The notes under the pieces: model-generated
What the model saw: the letters and a program-made list of their open reading frames with translations, nothing else
Databases searched by the model: none
Told to the model about the DNA's origin: nothing
Made by a program: the position numbers and the translations under genes
Source of the DNA: Chamaecrista fasciculata
Lineage: Eukaryota; Streptophyta; Magnoliopsida; Fabales; Fabaceae
Assembly: GCA_003254925.1 (NCBI GenBank)
Contig: QANZ01026696.1
Location: 168,511 to 232,510 of the forward strand
Direction of reading: 5' to 3'
DNA: 64,000 bases
Part shown: piece after piece, positions 1 through 11,560 of the stretch
How positions within the stretch are numbered: the first letter of the stretch is position 1
How the letters are laid out: every line of letters begins with the position of its first letter

Positions 1-302
1 TTTTTTTTTTTTTTTTGGTAGAAAGTTTTCCACTCGTTTTTATCCAACTTTGGTCTTATCTCAAGTGTTTTTCTACCTAACTTCCATTATTAATTTAGGA
101 TAAAGTTGAATCATTACACAATGTTTTAAGACAAGATGAATCAGGAAATACTATTAATTAATTTGATGGATGAATCTGGCATTTCGAATAAATAACTAAT
201 CTGCATGCATGCAAATATTGTGTGAATTGAAGCAAGATTTGCATGAGGTTGCTATATATATATATTTTTAAATTTATTGTCAAATAGTTTATATTGAAAT
301 AA

Positions 303-793
303 GGGTAAATTATATTTTGTTACCCTTCGGTTTGACCTCATTCCATTTTGATACCGTGTAGTTTAAAACGTAATACTTTGGTACCCTAAAGTCTCCATCT
401 TTATCCCTTCAGTACCCTGATTAATTTTTTCATTAGTTTTGGACGGAATTTGGCACATGACCTGTATGTAGGTTCACTAAAACTCAATTTTGTCCAATAT
501 TTTGCCACAACAAAGATCAAATGCTACTTTTCAAAACCTAACTCTGAATTCTCTAAAAAATTTCTCAGCATCCAAGTTCATATCTAGGTTTTGAAAAACA
601 ACGTTTGACCTTTGTTGTGGCAAAATGTTGGACAAAATTGAGTTTTAGTAAGCTATCGTGCAGGTCACGTGCCAAATTTCATCCGATACTAACGGAAAAA
701 TTGTTTAAGGTACCAAAGTGTCGCGTTTTAAACCATATAGAGTACCAAAATAGAATAAGGTCAAACCACAGGGTATCAAAGTGTAATTTACCT
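303..793. mobile_element. MULE-type MITE, 9-bp TSD
   Basis: Short palindromic element. The left end GGGTAAATTATATTTTGTTA mirrors the right end (AGGTAAATTACACTTTGATA when reverse-complemented), and the mirror symmetry continues inward through phrases of the type 'TTTGGTACCCT'. Flanks carry the exact 9-bp duplication TTGAAATAA at 294-302 and 794-802, the size made by Mutator-like transposases. It has no coding capacity. The same family occurs at 8004-8434 and, more distantly, at 40790-41801. Confidence 0.88.
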
Positions 794-803
794 TTGAAAT
801 AAA

Positions 804-3356
804 GTTTAAGAAAAAGTGTTGTAATTGTAATGATATATATTTGGATTAGATCATGAGCAATTTATAATTTGATCAACTTTTGAGCTGATTATGAAAAATC
901 AAATTATATTGAGAATGTTGTTTGGATTAGATTTGTAAAAGACTAAAAGTATATTTTCATGTGTGAAATTATTTAAATGGGTATGTAATTAATGATTGTG
1001 GATGGTATTTAGAAGGGTATAGAAATTGAAAATTGTATAAGGGTAAAAATGGAAGATGAATTTACTTTTTGACTTTTTGGATTTGTGGAATAATTTGAGT
1101 TGTTTGGATTAGATTATTAAAAAGTATATGTCATAAAAATAATATATTGAAGAGGTAGAAGGATAAGAAGATGTAGAAGAATAGAAACAAGATGGAGAGA
1201 GAATATGATCATTCACTTGATAGAGGTGCAATGAACACTTGCATGATCATCTATTTATAGGACTTGTAGGGTAACCATTAACCCTAGGTTACAAGAATTA
1301 AACATGACCTTAATAGCATTATGTCTCATCAATTAGGAGTTATAAGATTGTCATCAATTTGGGGGTTTTGGCAGTGCTAAGGACATCCATCATAAAATTG
1401 TTTTATAACAGTATATTATCAATGATGAGTTTTTTTGCATCAGGAGTTTCAATATCTGATTTTTTTAGAAGTTCCAATTTGGAGCTATTTTTAGATTATT
1501 TGGATAGCTTATTTCACTTGATATATATAGATATTATAATTACAATTATTGAATATTATTGTCCAAATAATTTTTTATGATGACACTTGTTTTTTGGTCC
1601 CTCATTCTGTATTGATTGAATGAATCAACCGCTAAAAAAATACGAGTTGGTTGGTTCATGTGATATTAAAATCGTGAACGATTTGGCCTATGAATTAAAA
1701 TAACAGTCATTGTTCATCTTCGTTTCTTTCTATATTACGATTATAATTATTTAATTTCGTCAAAATAATTGCTTTATTACTGCAGTCAATAGAATTGCCT
1801 TCAACTAACAAAAATTCAAAAGGAAATAATTTTATTAATACAAACAGAAGAAGGAAAGAAAGGGAATTGAGATAGAAAAGGAAATAACTTAAAAGAAAAA
1901 ATATATATATATATATATAAGTAAAGAAAATGGAAAGAAAAGAAACGTGGGCATGAGGTGAGAGAAGCGCAGGAAAAGTGGAGATATAAGAAAAATGCTA
2001 AAACTGTAAATCAAACCCCTACTGAAAGTTCATCCTATACATTCAAGTCCTTTCCCTTAAGATAAAATTGATTACAACAATCAGAAGCTTGAAACCTTTA
2101 TCTAATGTCTCCATCAAGACAAAAAATTTATAGTAACACTAAAAACAATAAACATTTTTATGCTGAAAAAGATGAATTGATTATTAAAGTAGCTCTTAAT
2201 TTGAAGTTGTCAGACTGCTTCATAACCAAAATAAATCTTATGGAGTGAATACATTTGAATTTAGGTACTGATGTGATATGAAAAGACTATTTTATTGACA
2301 TAATAATATGTATGGAATCACCATAAATGTAAGAAAAAGATCCCCACTAACCTTGAGTGTAACAACTGCATTTGGATTCTTGTCAACAGCATATATACTT
2401 TTAGCTTACTCCCAGTTTCTTCTGCTGCCTAAAACTAAAGATGACAAAAGTCAAACAAATGAAAAAGCTAAACCTGATATTAAATGAAACAGAATGAAGT
2501 TTGAAAATAAGAAAAACATTTGCAAATATTAAAATGCAGCATGTATAAGAACAGACTTGTAATGATCCATATTTTTTAAGAGTGGAGTTGTTTCTTCTTG
2601 GAAACCTTTTATAGCTATGCTGCATAAAACATCAATGTAAATGCATATGACACCTATTCTGAAATTTACCAAATAAAACGAATATAGAAAACCATGCACA
2701 TACCCTGCATTCAAATTGTAATCAATTAGTCTAATTTATAGGGATTAGATTATAGCTTGTATCAAGGGACTACTATTCCTAATATAGAGCTAACATGCTT
2801 TAACAATATAGTATACATTGAAAAACACCTAGAAATCATTCAATTTGATAACAAATCACCTTCAACCCAAAATACTAATGGCTAAAATCACCTTCAAGCC
2901 AAATTCATCCTAACTTTTTGGCAGCATCCATCTATCTTGATGCACCAAATCATCAATAAGAGCAATCAATAACTCATTTGGGTTATAAATAAAAATCTCC
3001 AATATAAAAACAAAATCAGATTCTCCAAGCAACCACTTTGCACAGTAATATATATTTTAATGTAAAGGACCAAAACGCAAAATGCTCAAAATAATATGGA
3101 TCAAAAACATAGTATTGACGAAATAAATGAAGCAACCAAATAAATGAGCAAGCCAGCGCAATAAAATTCCTAATGTTATACCTTTGTCTCTTTCAAACAA
3201 TTTCATTTCAGATCTCATGGTTTCTTCCCGAACCATCTCCATCTGAGCAAAAAAACCACTATGACCACAAAACCAAAACAAAAATCGGACATCTGAGCAG
3301 GCAAAAACAAAAATACAAACGAAATAAGGAAGAAGAGAGAAGAAATCGCAAGTATG

Positions 3357-3388
<32 letters not shown>

Positions 3389-3810
3389 AAGAAGAAGAAG
3401 AAGAAGAAGAAGAAGAAGAAGAAGAAGCCGCCGATGGTGAGGAGAAGAAGTCGCAACGAAGAAGATGATTGAAGAGATGAAAAATGGTGAGAGAAATGAA
3501 GAGAGAAAATGGTGAGAGGAAGTCTGATTTTAATGATGAAGGGAGGAGCCATGAAATTTGAATTTGAAGGTGGAGAGAAGAAGGTGGAGAGAAAAAGTTT
3601 GAAATTTGAATTTGGAGCCATATTGCTTTGAGTGGAAAATGAAGAATGAGAGGATAGCTGAAAAAAAAAAAAGAAACACGTAGAGACAAAGTAAATAAAA
3701 CAAAATATAAAACAAAAATTTTAAAATAATGACATGTGGACATAAAATTCTAAAAAGGTGACACGTGTCCAGTAGAAAACATTGTTTGATTAAATAGTAT
3801 AGATATTCAA
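804..3810. other. Long stretch without a supportable gene
   Basis: AT-rich DNA. About 820-1130 resembles the interiors of the elements at 30301-31250 and 31443-31788 (a phrase like GAAATTATTTAAATGGGTAT followed by a '(G/A)TTGTGGTTGG'-like segment), so it is probably an old TIR-element remnant. Short open frames at 1359-1580, 2401-2714 and 3057-3877 show no recognisable domain. The longest of them are produced by the GAA microsatellite at 3361-3426. Confidence 0.5.
3361..3426. repeat. (GAA)n microsatellite
   Basis: About 22 uninterrupted GAA units. It gives long poly-Lys or poly-Ser/Phe frames on both strands that should not be read as proteins. Confidence 0.97.
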
Positions 3811-4299
3811 ACATAAAATGAGCAAACCTCCTTTTTGGTCCCTCAATTGTTACTGAGTCGAGGAATCGGTCCCTCAATTGTGGGAAACTACAACTCAGTC
3901 CCTCAATTGTACAATCCCGTTTACGTTTTGGTCCCTCACGTCTGATCCGTTAGTGATAGAGGTGTTAAGTGATGACGTGTCACCGTTATCTGCTTAGGTG
4001 GCCGTTAAATGCTTAGTTGAGGGACCAAATCCTCGACTCAGTAACAATTGAGGGACCAAAAAGGGGGTTTGGTCAAATTAGTATCCAACTAATTTCCACT
4101 TGACACCTCATTAAAACTACTCTCTTGCAATTTGGTCCCAAAACCCCTAAATCCCCTCAAACTTTTTTTTAATCCTCTTATTCATCTTTTTCATCTTCTT
4201 CATTCATTTTAGTCCCAAATGCTAAAAATAAAATTGTAAAGTATCCCAAAACCCTTCCAAACATTCCAATTTAGTCCTTAAATGTATTAAAAACCCTAA

Positions 4300-4530
4300 A
4301 ACTTAAGCCCCAAACGCTAAACCCAAAACCCTAAAATCCTAAACTCTAAACCCTAAAACCCTAAATTCCTAAAATTGTAAAGTGTCCCAAAACTCTTCCA
4401 AACATTCCAATTTAGTCATTAAAAGTATTAAAAACCCTAAAATCCTAAAACCCTAAACTCTAAAACCCTAAACCCTAAAATCTAAAACCCTAAACCCCTA
4501 AACCCTAAATCCTAAACCCCTAAAAAAACT
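4300..4530. repeat. Degenerate CCCTAAA-type repeats in MULE arm
   Basis: Runs of AAACCCTAAA with spacer variants (ACCCTAAAATCC, CTAAACTCTAAA). The right arm keeps only a short matching stretch (about 5390-5415). They lie inside a transposon, so they are telomere-like by sequence only. Confidence 0.8.
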
Positions 4531-4799
4531 ACTCTCTTGCAATTTGGTCCCTAAATCCTACTTTCCTCTTCATCATCTTCATCTTTCATTATCTTCATCT
4601 TCTCATCCACTCCAAACCCCAAACCACAAAACCCTAAAACTACACAACCAGAAATCACCAAAGATTACACAAGTTTCATCAATTCATCAATTCTTGATTA
4701 AAAAAAATTAGTTCATATCATCATCATCATCATTCATCAGTTCATCATCCAAAAATTAAAAAAGAATAGTTCATCATCAGTTCATATCATCATCATCAT

Positions 4800-5280
4800 C
4801 ATCATTCATCAGCCGAAAAGCTCTCGTGGCAGCGAAGGAAGGAATCGAGAGGCTTAGAGACTCATCAGAGAGAAAGCAAGTCGCGACAGAGTGAACATGT
4901 GGCGTTGTTGAGCTTTCCATGGAGTGAACCTGATGGTCGCGACAGAGACTCAAAAGCGAACGGCCGAAATGGGTAAACGACGACGGCGACGACGAGTTTT
5001 CATCATCATTCGCAGGCATTTTCTCGGAATTTCTTCAAAATCGAAAGAAACCCCAAACTTTCTCCCCCAATTCGAATTCGAACCCTAAGAAATGAATGAA
5101 TGTATCTCGCGACGCCCAAAATGATTGTGAACTTGAAATCAAACCCAGAAATTGAAGAATCGAGCGAGAGAATGTTTAAGGATTTGAAGAATCGAGCCAT
5201 TTTGATGTTTGAGGATTTGGTTGAAGCAGTAGGATCGGCGGTGATGAATGAAAGATGAGAGAGGAATGAGGATGAAGATG
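4800..5280. other. GC-rich core of the composite MULE, possible captured DNA
   Basis: This stretch is clearly GC-richer than the arms and contains CGACG-rich runs and a small open frame on the minus strand (4777-5019, 80 codons, begins MPANDDENSS). It has no similarity to the arms. It reads like the 5' part of a host gene (UTR plus first codons), as Pack-MULEs often carry, but I do not recognise a parent gene. Confidence 0.4.
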
Positions 5281-6047
5281 AAGATGAAGAAATTAGGGTT
5301 CAGGAACTAAAATGTTTTTTTTTAATTATGATTTAATAAATTGAGAATAATGGGATAAAATGAATGAACTCAATTTAGATTTTTTTTTAGGGTTTAGGGT
5401 TTTAGGGTTTTTAATACATTTAAGGACTAAATTGGAATGTTTGGAAAGGTTTTGGGATACTTTACAATTTTATTTTTAGGATTTGGGACTAAAATGAATG
5501 AAGAAGATGAAAAAGATGAAGAAGAGGATTAAAAAAAGTTTGAGGGGATTTAGGGGTTTTGGGACCAAATTGCAAGAGAGTAGTTTTAATGAAGTGTCAA
5601 GTGGAAATGAGTTGGATATTAATTTGAGCAAACCCCCTTTTTGGTCCCTCAATTGTTACTGAGTGGAGGATTTGGTCCCTCAACTAAGCATTTAACGGCC
5701 ACCTAAGCAGATAACGGTGACACGTCATCACTTAACACCTCTATCACTAACGGACCAGACGTGAGGGACCAAAACGTAAACGGGATTGTACAATTGAGGG
5801 ACTGAGTTGTAGTTTCCCACAATTGAGGGACCGATTCCTCGACTCAGTAACAATTGAGGGACCAAAAAGGGGGTTTGCTCAACATAAAATGGTAGTCTTT
5901 TAGTTAAAAAATCTTTTTTAAAAACGTTTCATAAATAACGTTTTTTTTTTTTCAAAATTTTATCCAAACTGGCCCCTTATCCATTCAAAATAAGATATTT
6001 AGGGATTTATATATTGAACTTGCACAAATAGTTCATTACTATCAAGC

Positions 6048-6437
6048 ATAGACATTTTATTTTGAGGACGTATCACTATGTTAAATATGTGTTTGTATTC
6101 AACATTCATAGGATATTTATAGGACATGTATTTATAATTTTTATAATATAAAACCAATTTTTATGACTTTAACCTAACAAATAATATAAAATAATAAAAT
6201 CATATAAAATAATAAATAACAAAAAAAAAAGAAATATAAAATAATAACACATAAGACATATGTTATGAATATATATATTGTAATTTTTTAAATTTTCATC
6301 AAAACTTGTAGATTTTTAATTATTTTTAATATAAATATATATCGTGTCGTGTCATGTAATTTTAAAAATTTAATATGTCAATATATTTATAATTGTGTTG
6401 TGTTCGATATGTATGTCATTGCCTATGCTTCGTATGT
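6048..6437 (-). repeat. Dispersed repeat family, copy 1 of 4
   Basis: An approximately 300-390 bp AT-rich repeat with conserved ends rich in GTGTC/GACAC. It includes the phrases CGTGTCGTGTCATGTAA and TAACCTAACAAATAATA (mirror of TATTTGTCATGTTAAAGTCA). Related copies lie at 10143-10421 and 12196-12524 (opposite orientation) and 32470-32797 (same orientation). It is probably a small DNA transposon; no clean TSD was found. Confidence 0.6.
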
Positions 6438-6528
6438 TTAATATCATTATTGCCTCGATATCAGGCGTGCTACATTATTTAGAATGATTATTGAAAGAAG
6501 TGATCTAAAGAAATTTGTAGAACATATT

Positions 6529-7515
6529 CAGGGATGATCAAAATACCCATACCCGTGAGTACCCGTAAATTTTATATGTTGAGTCTGGGTCTGGGTCCAA
6601 GTAAAAAATGAATGGATTCGAGTATGATGATTTATCCATTTAAAGTTGCGCGTATGGGTTCGGGGTGGGTACCCCAGACCCGGACCCTGACCCTATCCGT
6701 TACAATATGATATTCTGTTTTTTTTAAATAAAAATATATATATATCTATATCTATACTATATTATATGTGTGAGGATGTTTATGGTCGGTCAAAATTAGA
6801 AAATTAGAAATTAAAAAAATCAAAGAAATAAAACTGCACAGTTTCCACCACTACATGCTAAATGTCCACTACTCTGCCTATCCACTACCCTTACACACTA
6901 AATATAACTTCCCATTTAATATATATATATATATATATATAACTTCCCCCACCACTACTTGCATAATATTCAATGTATAAGAATTATATTTTCGTGAGAT
7001 CATTTTTTTGTGTTTTTAATTATTAATATAAAAATATAACAAAATTATCTATTTTTAATTTTTGTATATGATTCTATACTTTTAATTATTTTGAACTTTA
7101 AATGAATATTTTTATGCCCGTTAGAGCACGCAAAGCCCCTAGTATATATAATGTATTTAGTTTTTTCCATCATATATACAATATAAGCATATATATATAA
7201 TTCTTTTTTATTTTAAATATACATAAAATTATTATTTGTAAATTCTACTTTTAACCTTTTTGTTTTGTATTTAACCAAAAAAATAAAAATACAATAAAAT
7301 TACTTTAATTAAATATTTTTATTTTTAAAAAAATAATTTATTTATATATCCGGGTATGAATTTAGGTCCAGGTATTCGACTACCCATAAAACATAAGGAT
7401 ATGGATTGATATTCATACTTGAAGTGGTATGTGTTTGGATACGAGGATAATATTTTTTTACAGGTCGGATCCAGAGATCAAACTACTTCAAAGTATCTTA
7501 CGCATGAGCATTCCT
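6529..7515. mobile_element. hAT-like element carrying a nested Helitron
   Basis: Ends are CAGGGATGATCA and TGAGCATTCCT, flanked by 8-bp repeats AACATATT (6521-6528) and AAAATATT (7516-7523), a 7/8 match and the TSD size of hAT elements. The body holds characteristic ATACCCATACCCG and GGGTACCCC phrases. A second, disrupted copy lies at about 42040-45809. There is no transposase. An AT-rich 392-bp Helitron-like insert sits at 6751-7142; without it the element is about 595 bp. Confidence 0.72.
6751..7142 (+). mobile_element. Helitron-like insertion
   Basis: Begins TCTATACTATATTATATG directly after an A and ends ...GCAAAGCCCCTAG directly before a T, as expected for Helitrons (5' TC, 3' CTAG, insertion between A and T, no TSD). 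A short GC-bearing hairpin-capable stretch (GCCCGTTAGAGCACGC) lies just before the 3' end. The related hAT copy near 42190-42260 lacks this segment and runs straight through the junction, giving a natural empty site. Possible decayed relatives are the piece at 16322 (5' end only), a 3' end at about 49345-49395, and 52318-52668. Confidence 0.72.
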
Positions 7516-7523
7516 AAAATATT

Positions 7524-7994
7524 TACAATCCCTAAGGTAAAGAGTTGAATTTTCTTTGGGGCCGAAAAAGAGTTGAATTTGATTGCCCAATTTCTTCTTT
7601 TTCCACGAGTTCCACGAGTTCATTAAATAAGTTGGAATTTAAGTAAAATGTTTTATGGCTAAAATAAAGGGCCCAAAATAATAATAATAATATAGGGCCC
7701 AAAGTAGTCAGCCTGAAAACACAACGTCCAAAAAGTCATCAAATAATTTGGGTGGCCATCTTGTCACAATAATTATTTGAAATTTTTATTTAACCAAACC
7801 TTTAATTTAGACAAACTTATTAATTCTTGGACTGAACTGTATTGTTTTATAATATTCATCCTCTATAAATCCCGTAAGTGCTTTAAAATTTCAATAATTT
7901 GATAATTATCATCAAATATACCTTATTGTCACCTTTAGAACTTTTAAAATTGCAATATATATATGGTCACAACTTTCATCTAATATTCGTTTAT
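7524..7994. other. Intergenic, no gene seen
   Basis: AT-rich single-copy-looking DNA with no supportable reading frame or RNA gene. Confidence 0.5.
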
Positions 7995-8003
7995 TTTATT
8001 TAA

Positions 8004-8434
8004 GGGTAAATTACACTTTGGCACCCTATAATTTGGTCATATTTCACTTTGGTACCATGTTGTTTAAAAAATGACACTTTGATGTTCTGTGGTATTCTCC
8101 ATTAACACTTTGGTACCCTTTGGAGCTATTTTGTAATTTTAACCATAATAAATTTTGCAAAAATTACATATTGACCCCAAAATTTTTTTTAAAGTTTTCA
8201 TTTTAGTCCTGAGATAATATGTATCCAAAGACCTATTTGTAATTTTCTGAAAATATTGGGGGTCAATATGTAATTTTTGCAAAATTTGTTATCGTTAAAA
8301 TTACAAAATAGCTCCAAAGGGTACCAAAGTGTTAATGGAGAATACCACAAGATACCAAAATGTCATTTTTTGAACCACAGGGTACCAAAGTGAAATATGA
8401 CCAAACTGCAAGGTACCAAAGTGTAATTTACCCT
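8004..8434. mobile_element. MULE-type MITE, same family as 303-793
   Basis: Ends GGGTAAATTACACTTTGGCA and its mirror (...TGTAATTTACCC). Flanks are TTTATTTAA (7995-8003) and TTTATTTAT (8435-8443), an 8/9 match. The interior is a near-perfect palindrome around about 8215 and contains 'ATTTTAGTCC' and 'TTGACCCC' phrases shared with 40790-41801. Confidence 0.83.
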
Positions 8435-8690
8435 TTTATTTATTATATAGCATTATTTCATATTATATATTCCTAAATTAAACTCTATCTTATTTCTTTA
8501 ATAGAAAACTTTTTAATATTTTGAACACATAATAATTTGAGTAAAAGATATGGAGCACTTTTGCTTTAACCTATTTCATGACTTAAATAATTGATAGAGA
8601 TGGGAAAATAATTGTTATTCCTAATTTTGACTTTGATAGATAGTGGGAGAAACCAAGTTGCTATATCATATTGTCAAGGAATTGCCATAC

Positions 8691-9408
8691 TTTCTTTTAT
8701 ATATTGAAAAAATGGTGAAAAATACAAATCCAGCATCCACAACCCATAACATCTAAGCATTCACACCATTATACTCGGTGATAGTGCCACTCAGGTTATG
8801 GCTTGGGGACGCAATAGCATGCACTATACACAATGTTTTGTCGGACAAGTCACAAATCTAATTAAAAGCACAATCATAAAAACTAACAGTAGCTAGAATG
8901 GATCTAATAATCGTAGGCGGTTCCATCTTCTCGCCCTTCTAGATGATATCATTCTTGCATTTCCATATTACGTCGAGCCCAACCAGGATAGTTAACCAAG
9001 TCTCATCGAAACGGTCCTTGTTCTTCCGCCAACAAAGAATCCAAAACCTCAACTAACTAAAAACTGTCCATTCCTTGAGTTTGTCCTTAACGAACACGGT
9101 AAACCAAACCAAACGTCCCTGGCGAAACCGCACCGCAAAAACGTATGAGAGACCAAATCATCGACCTCACCACAAAAAGGACAAACAATCCCACAGTGGA
9201 GGTGTGTGACGTCGGTTGAGATTTGTGAAGGTTGGAATGGCGTCGTTGAAGATCTTCCAAACGATCAATAGCACCTATGTTTGTTTTCCAAAAATCCTTC
9301 CAAGGAAAGTTTCGACGAAGGTTATTACCATGATCCGGATGGTCCACACCACGAAGCAGCTCACAACCCGCTGCAGTGGATTCGTAGATTTGGACTCCTG
9401 TTGCCATC
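8691..9408 (-). mobile_element. 5'-truncated LINE (L1-like) 3' end
   Basis: Flanked by the exact 13-bp duplication GGAATTGCCATAC (8678-8690 and 9409-9421). Minus-strand translation shows a zinc-binding reverse-transcriptase (zf-RVT type) tail with CPFCGEVDDLVSH followed by RCGFARDVWF at about 9200-9090. Further down comes a typical LINE C-terminal stretch with a KCKNDIIWKG segment. The zf-RVT part is split by at least one frameshift and further stops. The T-rich start at 8691 corresponds to a decayed poly(A) tail. It is dead on arrival: no endonuclease or catalytic RT remains. Confidence 0.85.
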
Positions 9409-9421
9409 GGAATTGCCATAC

Positions 9422-9921
9422 ATTAACTACTAATGTCCTTTTTCGAGTTTAGAAATTAAGGCCCTCGTCAATCGTCATGCTTTTCATTTTTATTTTTACT
9501 AAAAATATATTTTGTATAGTAATTTTTAAATATCTTTTGAAATTGTTTCTTGAAACATACTAAAAATATAAAACGTCAAAAAATATTTATAATATTTCTA
9601 AAAATAAACTGGTAATATTTTGTAATCTTATATAAAAATAATCTATTTAATCACGTTAATATCATCAATTAGTAATAATAAAACTTAAAAGTACATAAAA
9701 ATTATAATTATTTAAGTTAATATAATTTAAATATGAATAAAAAGATTCTTTGATTTTACAAAACAAACATTTTCTTAAATATTAAAAATTAAAAAAAATA
9801 TATAATTTAAAAAATAAAAACAAAATATGAAAATATGAAACATTTCCTTAAACCAAACACATTTTAAATTTTTCATTAAACTTTCCACGTTGCTATTTAA
9901 AAAAAAAACAAAAGTATTTTC
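9422..9921. other. Intergenic, no gene seen
   Basis: Very AT-rich filler between a LINE and a SINE; nothing supportable. Confidence 0.5.
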
Positions 9922-9937
9922 AAACTCTCAAGAGTTT

Positions 9938-10112
9938 TCTAATAATGGTTGGTGTGCTACACCCTAGGTGGGGACTCAGATTCGATTCTTAGAGTCGATA
10001 TTATTGAGAGAGCTTCAAACTATTCACTCCCCAGCTCGAATAAAATTATTCTTCACTTAGACTATTACATAGATATAGATAAAGGAAATCCATCATTTAT
10101 TTTTCTTAAAAA
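9938..10112 (+). mobile_element. tRNA-derived SINE with TSD
   Basis: A 175-bp body flanked by the 16-bp repeat AAACTCTCAAGAGTTT (9922-9937 and 10113-10128). Near the 5' end are an A-box-like GGTTGGTGTGCTA and, about 35 bp on, a B-box-like GATTCGATTCTT. This is the internal RNA polymerase III promoter layout of tRNA-derived SINEs. The 3' end is T-rich followed by a short A run. I cannot name the SINE family. Confidence 0.82.
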
Positions 10113-10142
10113 AAACTCTCAAGAGTTTACAACTATGAAACA

Positions 10143-10421
10143 TGGACATTGACACAGCCACGTGACACGGCACGGTATATATTTATATATATAACTAATT
10201 AAAAGTCCATAAATTTTGATAAAAACTTTAAAAATTATAATATCTATTCATAATATATGTTATATTTGTTATTATTTTATATTATTTGTCATGTTAAAGT
10301 CACAAAAAATTGATTTTATATTTTGAAACTTATGAATATGTGTCATATGTGTATCGGACAAAGACACATGTCTGACACAGCGACACGCTCTCAAAATGGA
10401 GTGTATACTTTATAAATTTAC
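10143..10421 (+). repeat. Dispersed repeat family, copy 2 of 4
   Basis: Same family as 6048-6437 and 12196-12524, directly following the SINE. Shares ATTTGTCATGTTAAAGTCAC and GACACATGTCTGACAC phrases. Confidence 0.6.
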
Positions 10422-10792
10422 ACTGACCCAATATTAATTTGTGTTCAAACTCTTTGTGGGAAAACCAAACAGTTTGGCCTCCAAGTCAATTGTGGTTTTT
10501 TCCTTTTTAACTATAATATATGTCCGACTCTATTATTAAATATCATCTATTTATTTCGAAACTTAATTAAAATTAAGACTTCACGACGATGGACTTTCTG
10601 TACCCTTGTCGTTCTCCGTCTTCCCTTCAAACCATTGTGATTTGATTTTCTTTTTTTGGCCTGAATTATTGATTTGATTTGAAACAGTGATATATATAAA
10701 TCTAGTCTAACAAATACCAAAATGGGAAACTCATAGTCCAATGAAAGGGCCAGTTTTCAAATCCTAAGTAAGATGGAATTGTCATGAATGCA

Positions 10793-11560
10793 CTAGAGTT
10801 TTTTCTTTTTTCTTTGTCTGAAACAAAACCAAAACAAAAGAAAACAAAACAAAGTTGACCAACCTCTCCCTGACATAAACAGTAACACTAGACATGATAT
10901 CAACTGACGAAGGTTGGAGGGTTTGCAACCCATCCTCGTGTCAGACAAATTGACAAAACAATCAGCTGTCAAGTTAGCGATTCTAGGGATCAAACTAAAG
11001 CTACAACCATCTAAATAACTAGAAACATAAATAATGTCATCTAAAATATACAAACACTTCCAAAAACTAGACATAATTAGACTCAAAGCAACAATAATAA
11101 TTTGATAAAACGCTGGCGTGGAAGCAAATTAAAACAAGAAACGACGTTGTGGAAATACTTGACCCAGAAAAAAGAAAACACCACCGAGCACCCAAAAACC
11201 AAAACCAAACCAGGAAGCTGCCGTGGAAGCCAGAAGCCATTGTGGAATGTCTAGTCTAGAGTTGTCGCCGTAGAGAAAGCCATATCAGATTGACGCTGTG
11301 GGAGTTTTGATCCAAAACGGCGCCGTCACAAAACCCTAAAAACAAAGTAACACTCTTATAGAGAGAGAGAGAGAAAGAGAGAGAGACCCTCACAGGTGAG
11401 GGATTTTCAACACTGCTTATAAAAAGTGGAAGAGTCACCGCCACTAAGACGACCATGACATAAGGAAGAGAGAGAGAGAGCGCTAGGTAGAGAGCGCTAC
11501 AGTTTGGAGGCGTGACTCATACGCAAAAGGAAAAATGCAATCGTAGAGTTTCTTTGACAA
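10793..11560 (-). mobile_element. Degenerate LINE fragment (RNase H-like tail)
   Basis: The minus-strand frame at 10793-11086 includes FSLIPRIANLTADCFVNLS, which resembles the end of the RNase H-like domain found downstream of RT in many plant LINEs (pattern ...R.AN..AD.....). The rest, up to about 11560, is GC-richer than its surroundings and contains GA-rich microsatellite runs at 11361-11385 and 11467-11480. No TSD was found and the fragment is heavily decayed, so the ends are approximate. Confidence 0.4.

Larger units (their letters stand above)
3820..5881. mobile_element. Composite MULE-type element with long inverted arms
   Basis: A 2.06-kb non-autonomous element flanked by the 9-bp duplication ACATAAAAT (3811-3819 and 5882-5890). 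Termini are GAGCAAACC...GGTTTGCTCA. Each arm begins with an approximately 255-bp unit (3820-4072 and 5624-5881) that is itself a complete inverted-repeat MITE, starting 'GCAAACC(T/C)CCTTTTTGG' and ending in its mirror image. Inside these units the two arms continue as near-perfect inverted copies (about 4073-4305 against 5390-5623). The left arm has an extra internal duplication, with telomere-like CCCTAAA-type repeats at about 4300-4530. The core (about 4800-5280) is GC-richer and unlike the arms. No transposase is visible. Confidence 0.85.

Noticed and set aside
605-802. 65-codon frame
   Set aside because: Lies inside a palindromic MULE-type MITE and is a by-product of its inverted arms.
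3057-3743. 228-codon frame with poly-Ser and poly-Phe relatives
   Set aside because: Created by the (GAA)n microsatellite; no domain and no splice or promoter support.
4300-4530. True telomere or chromosome end
   Set aside because: Units are degenerate, mixed with other sequence and enclosed within a transposon arm.
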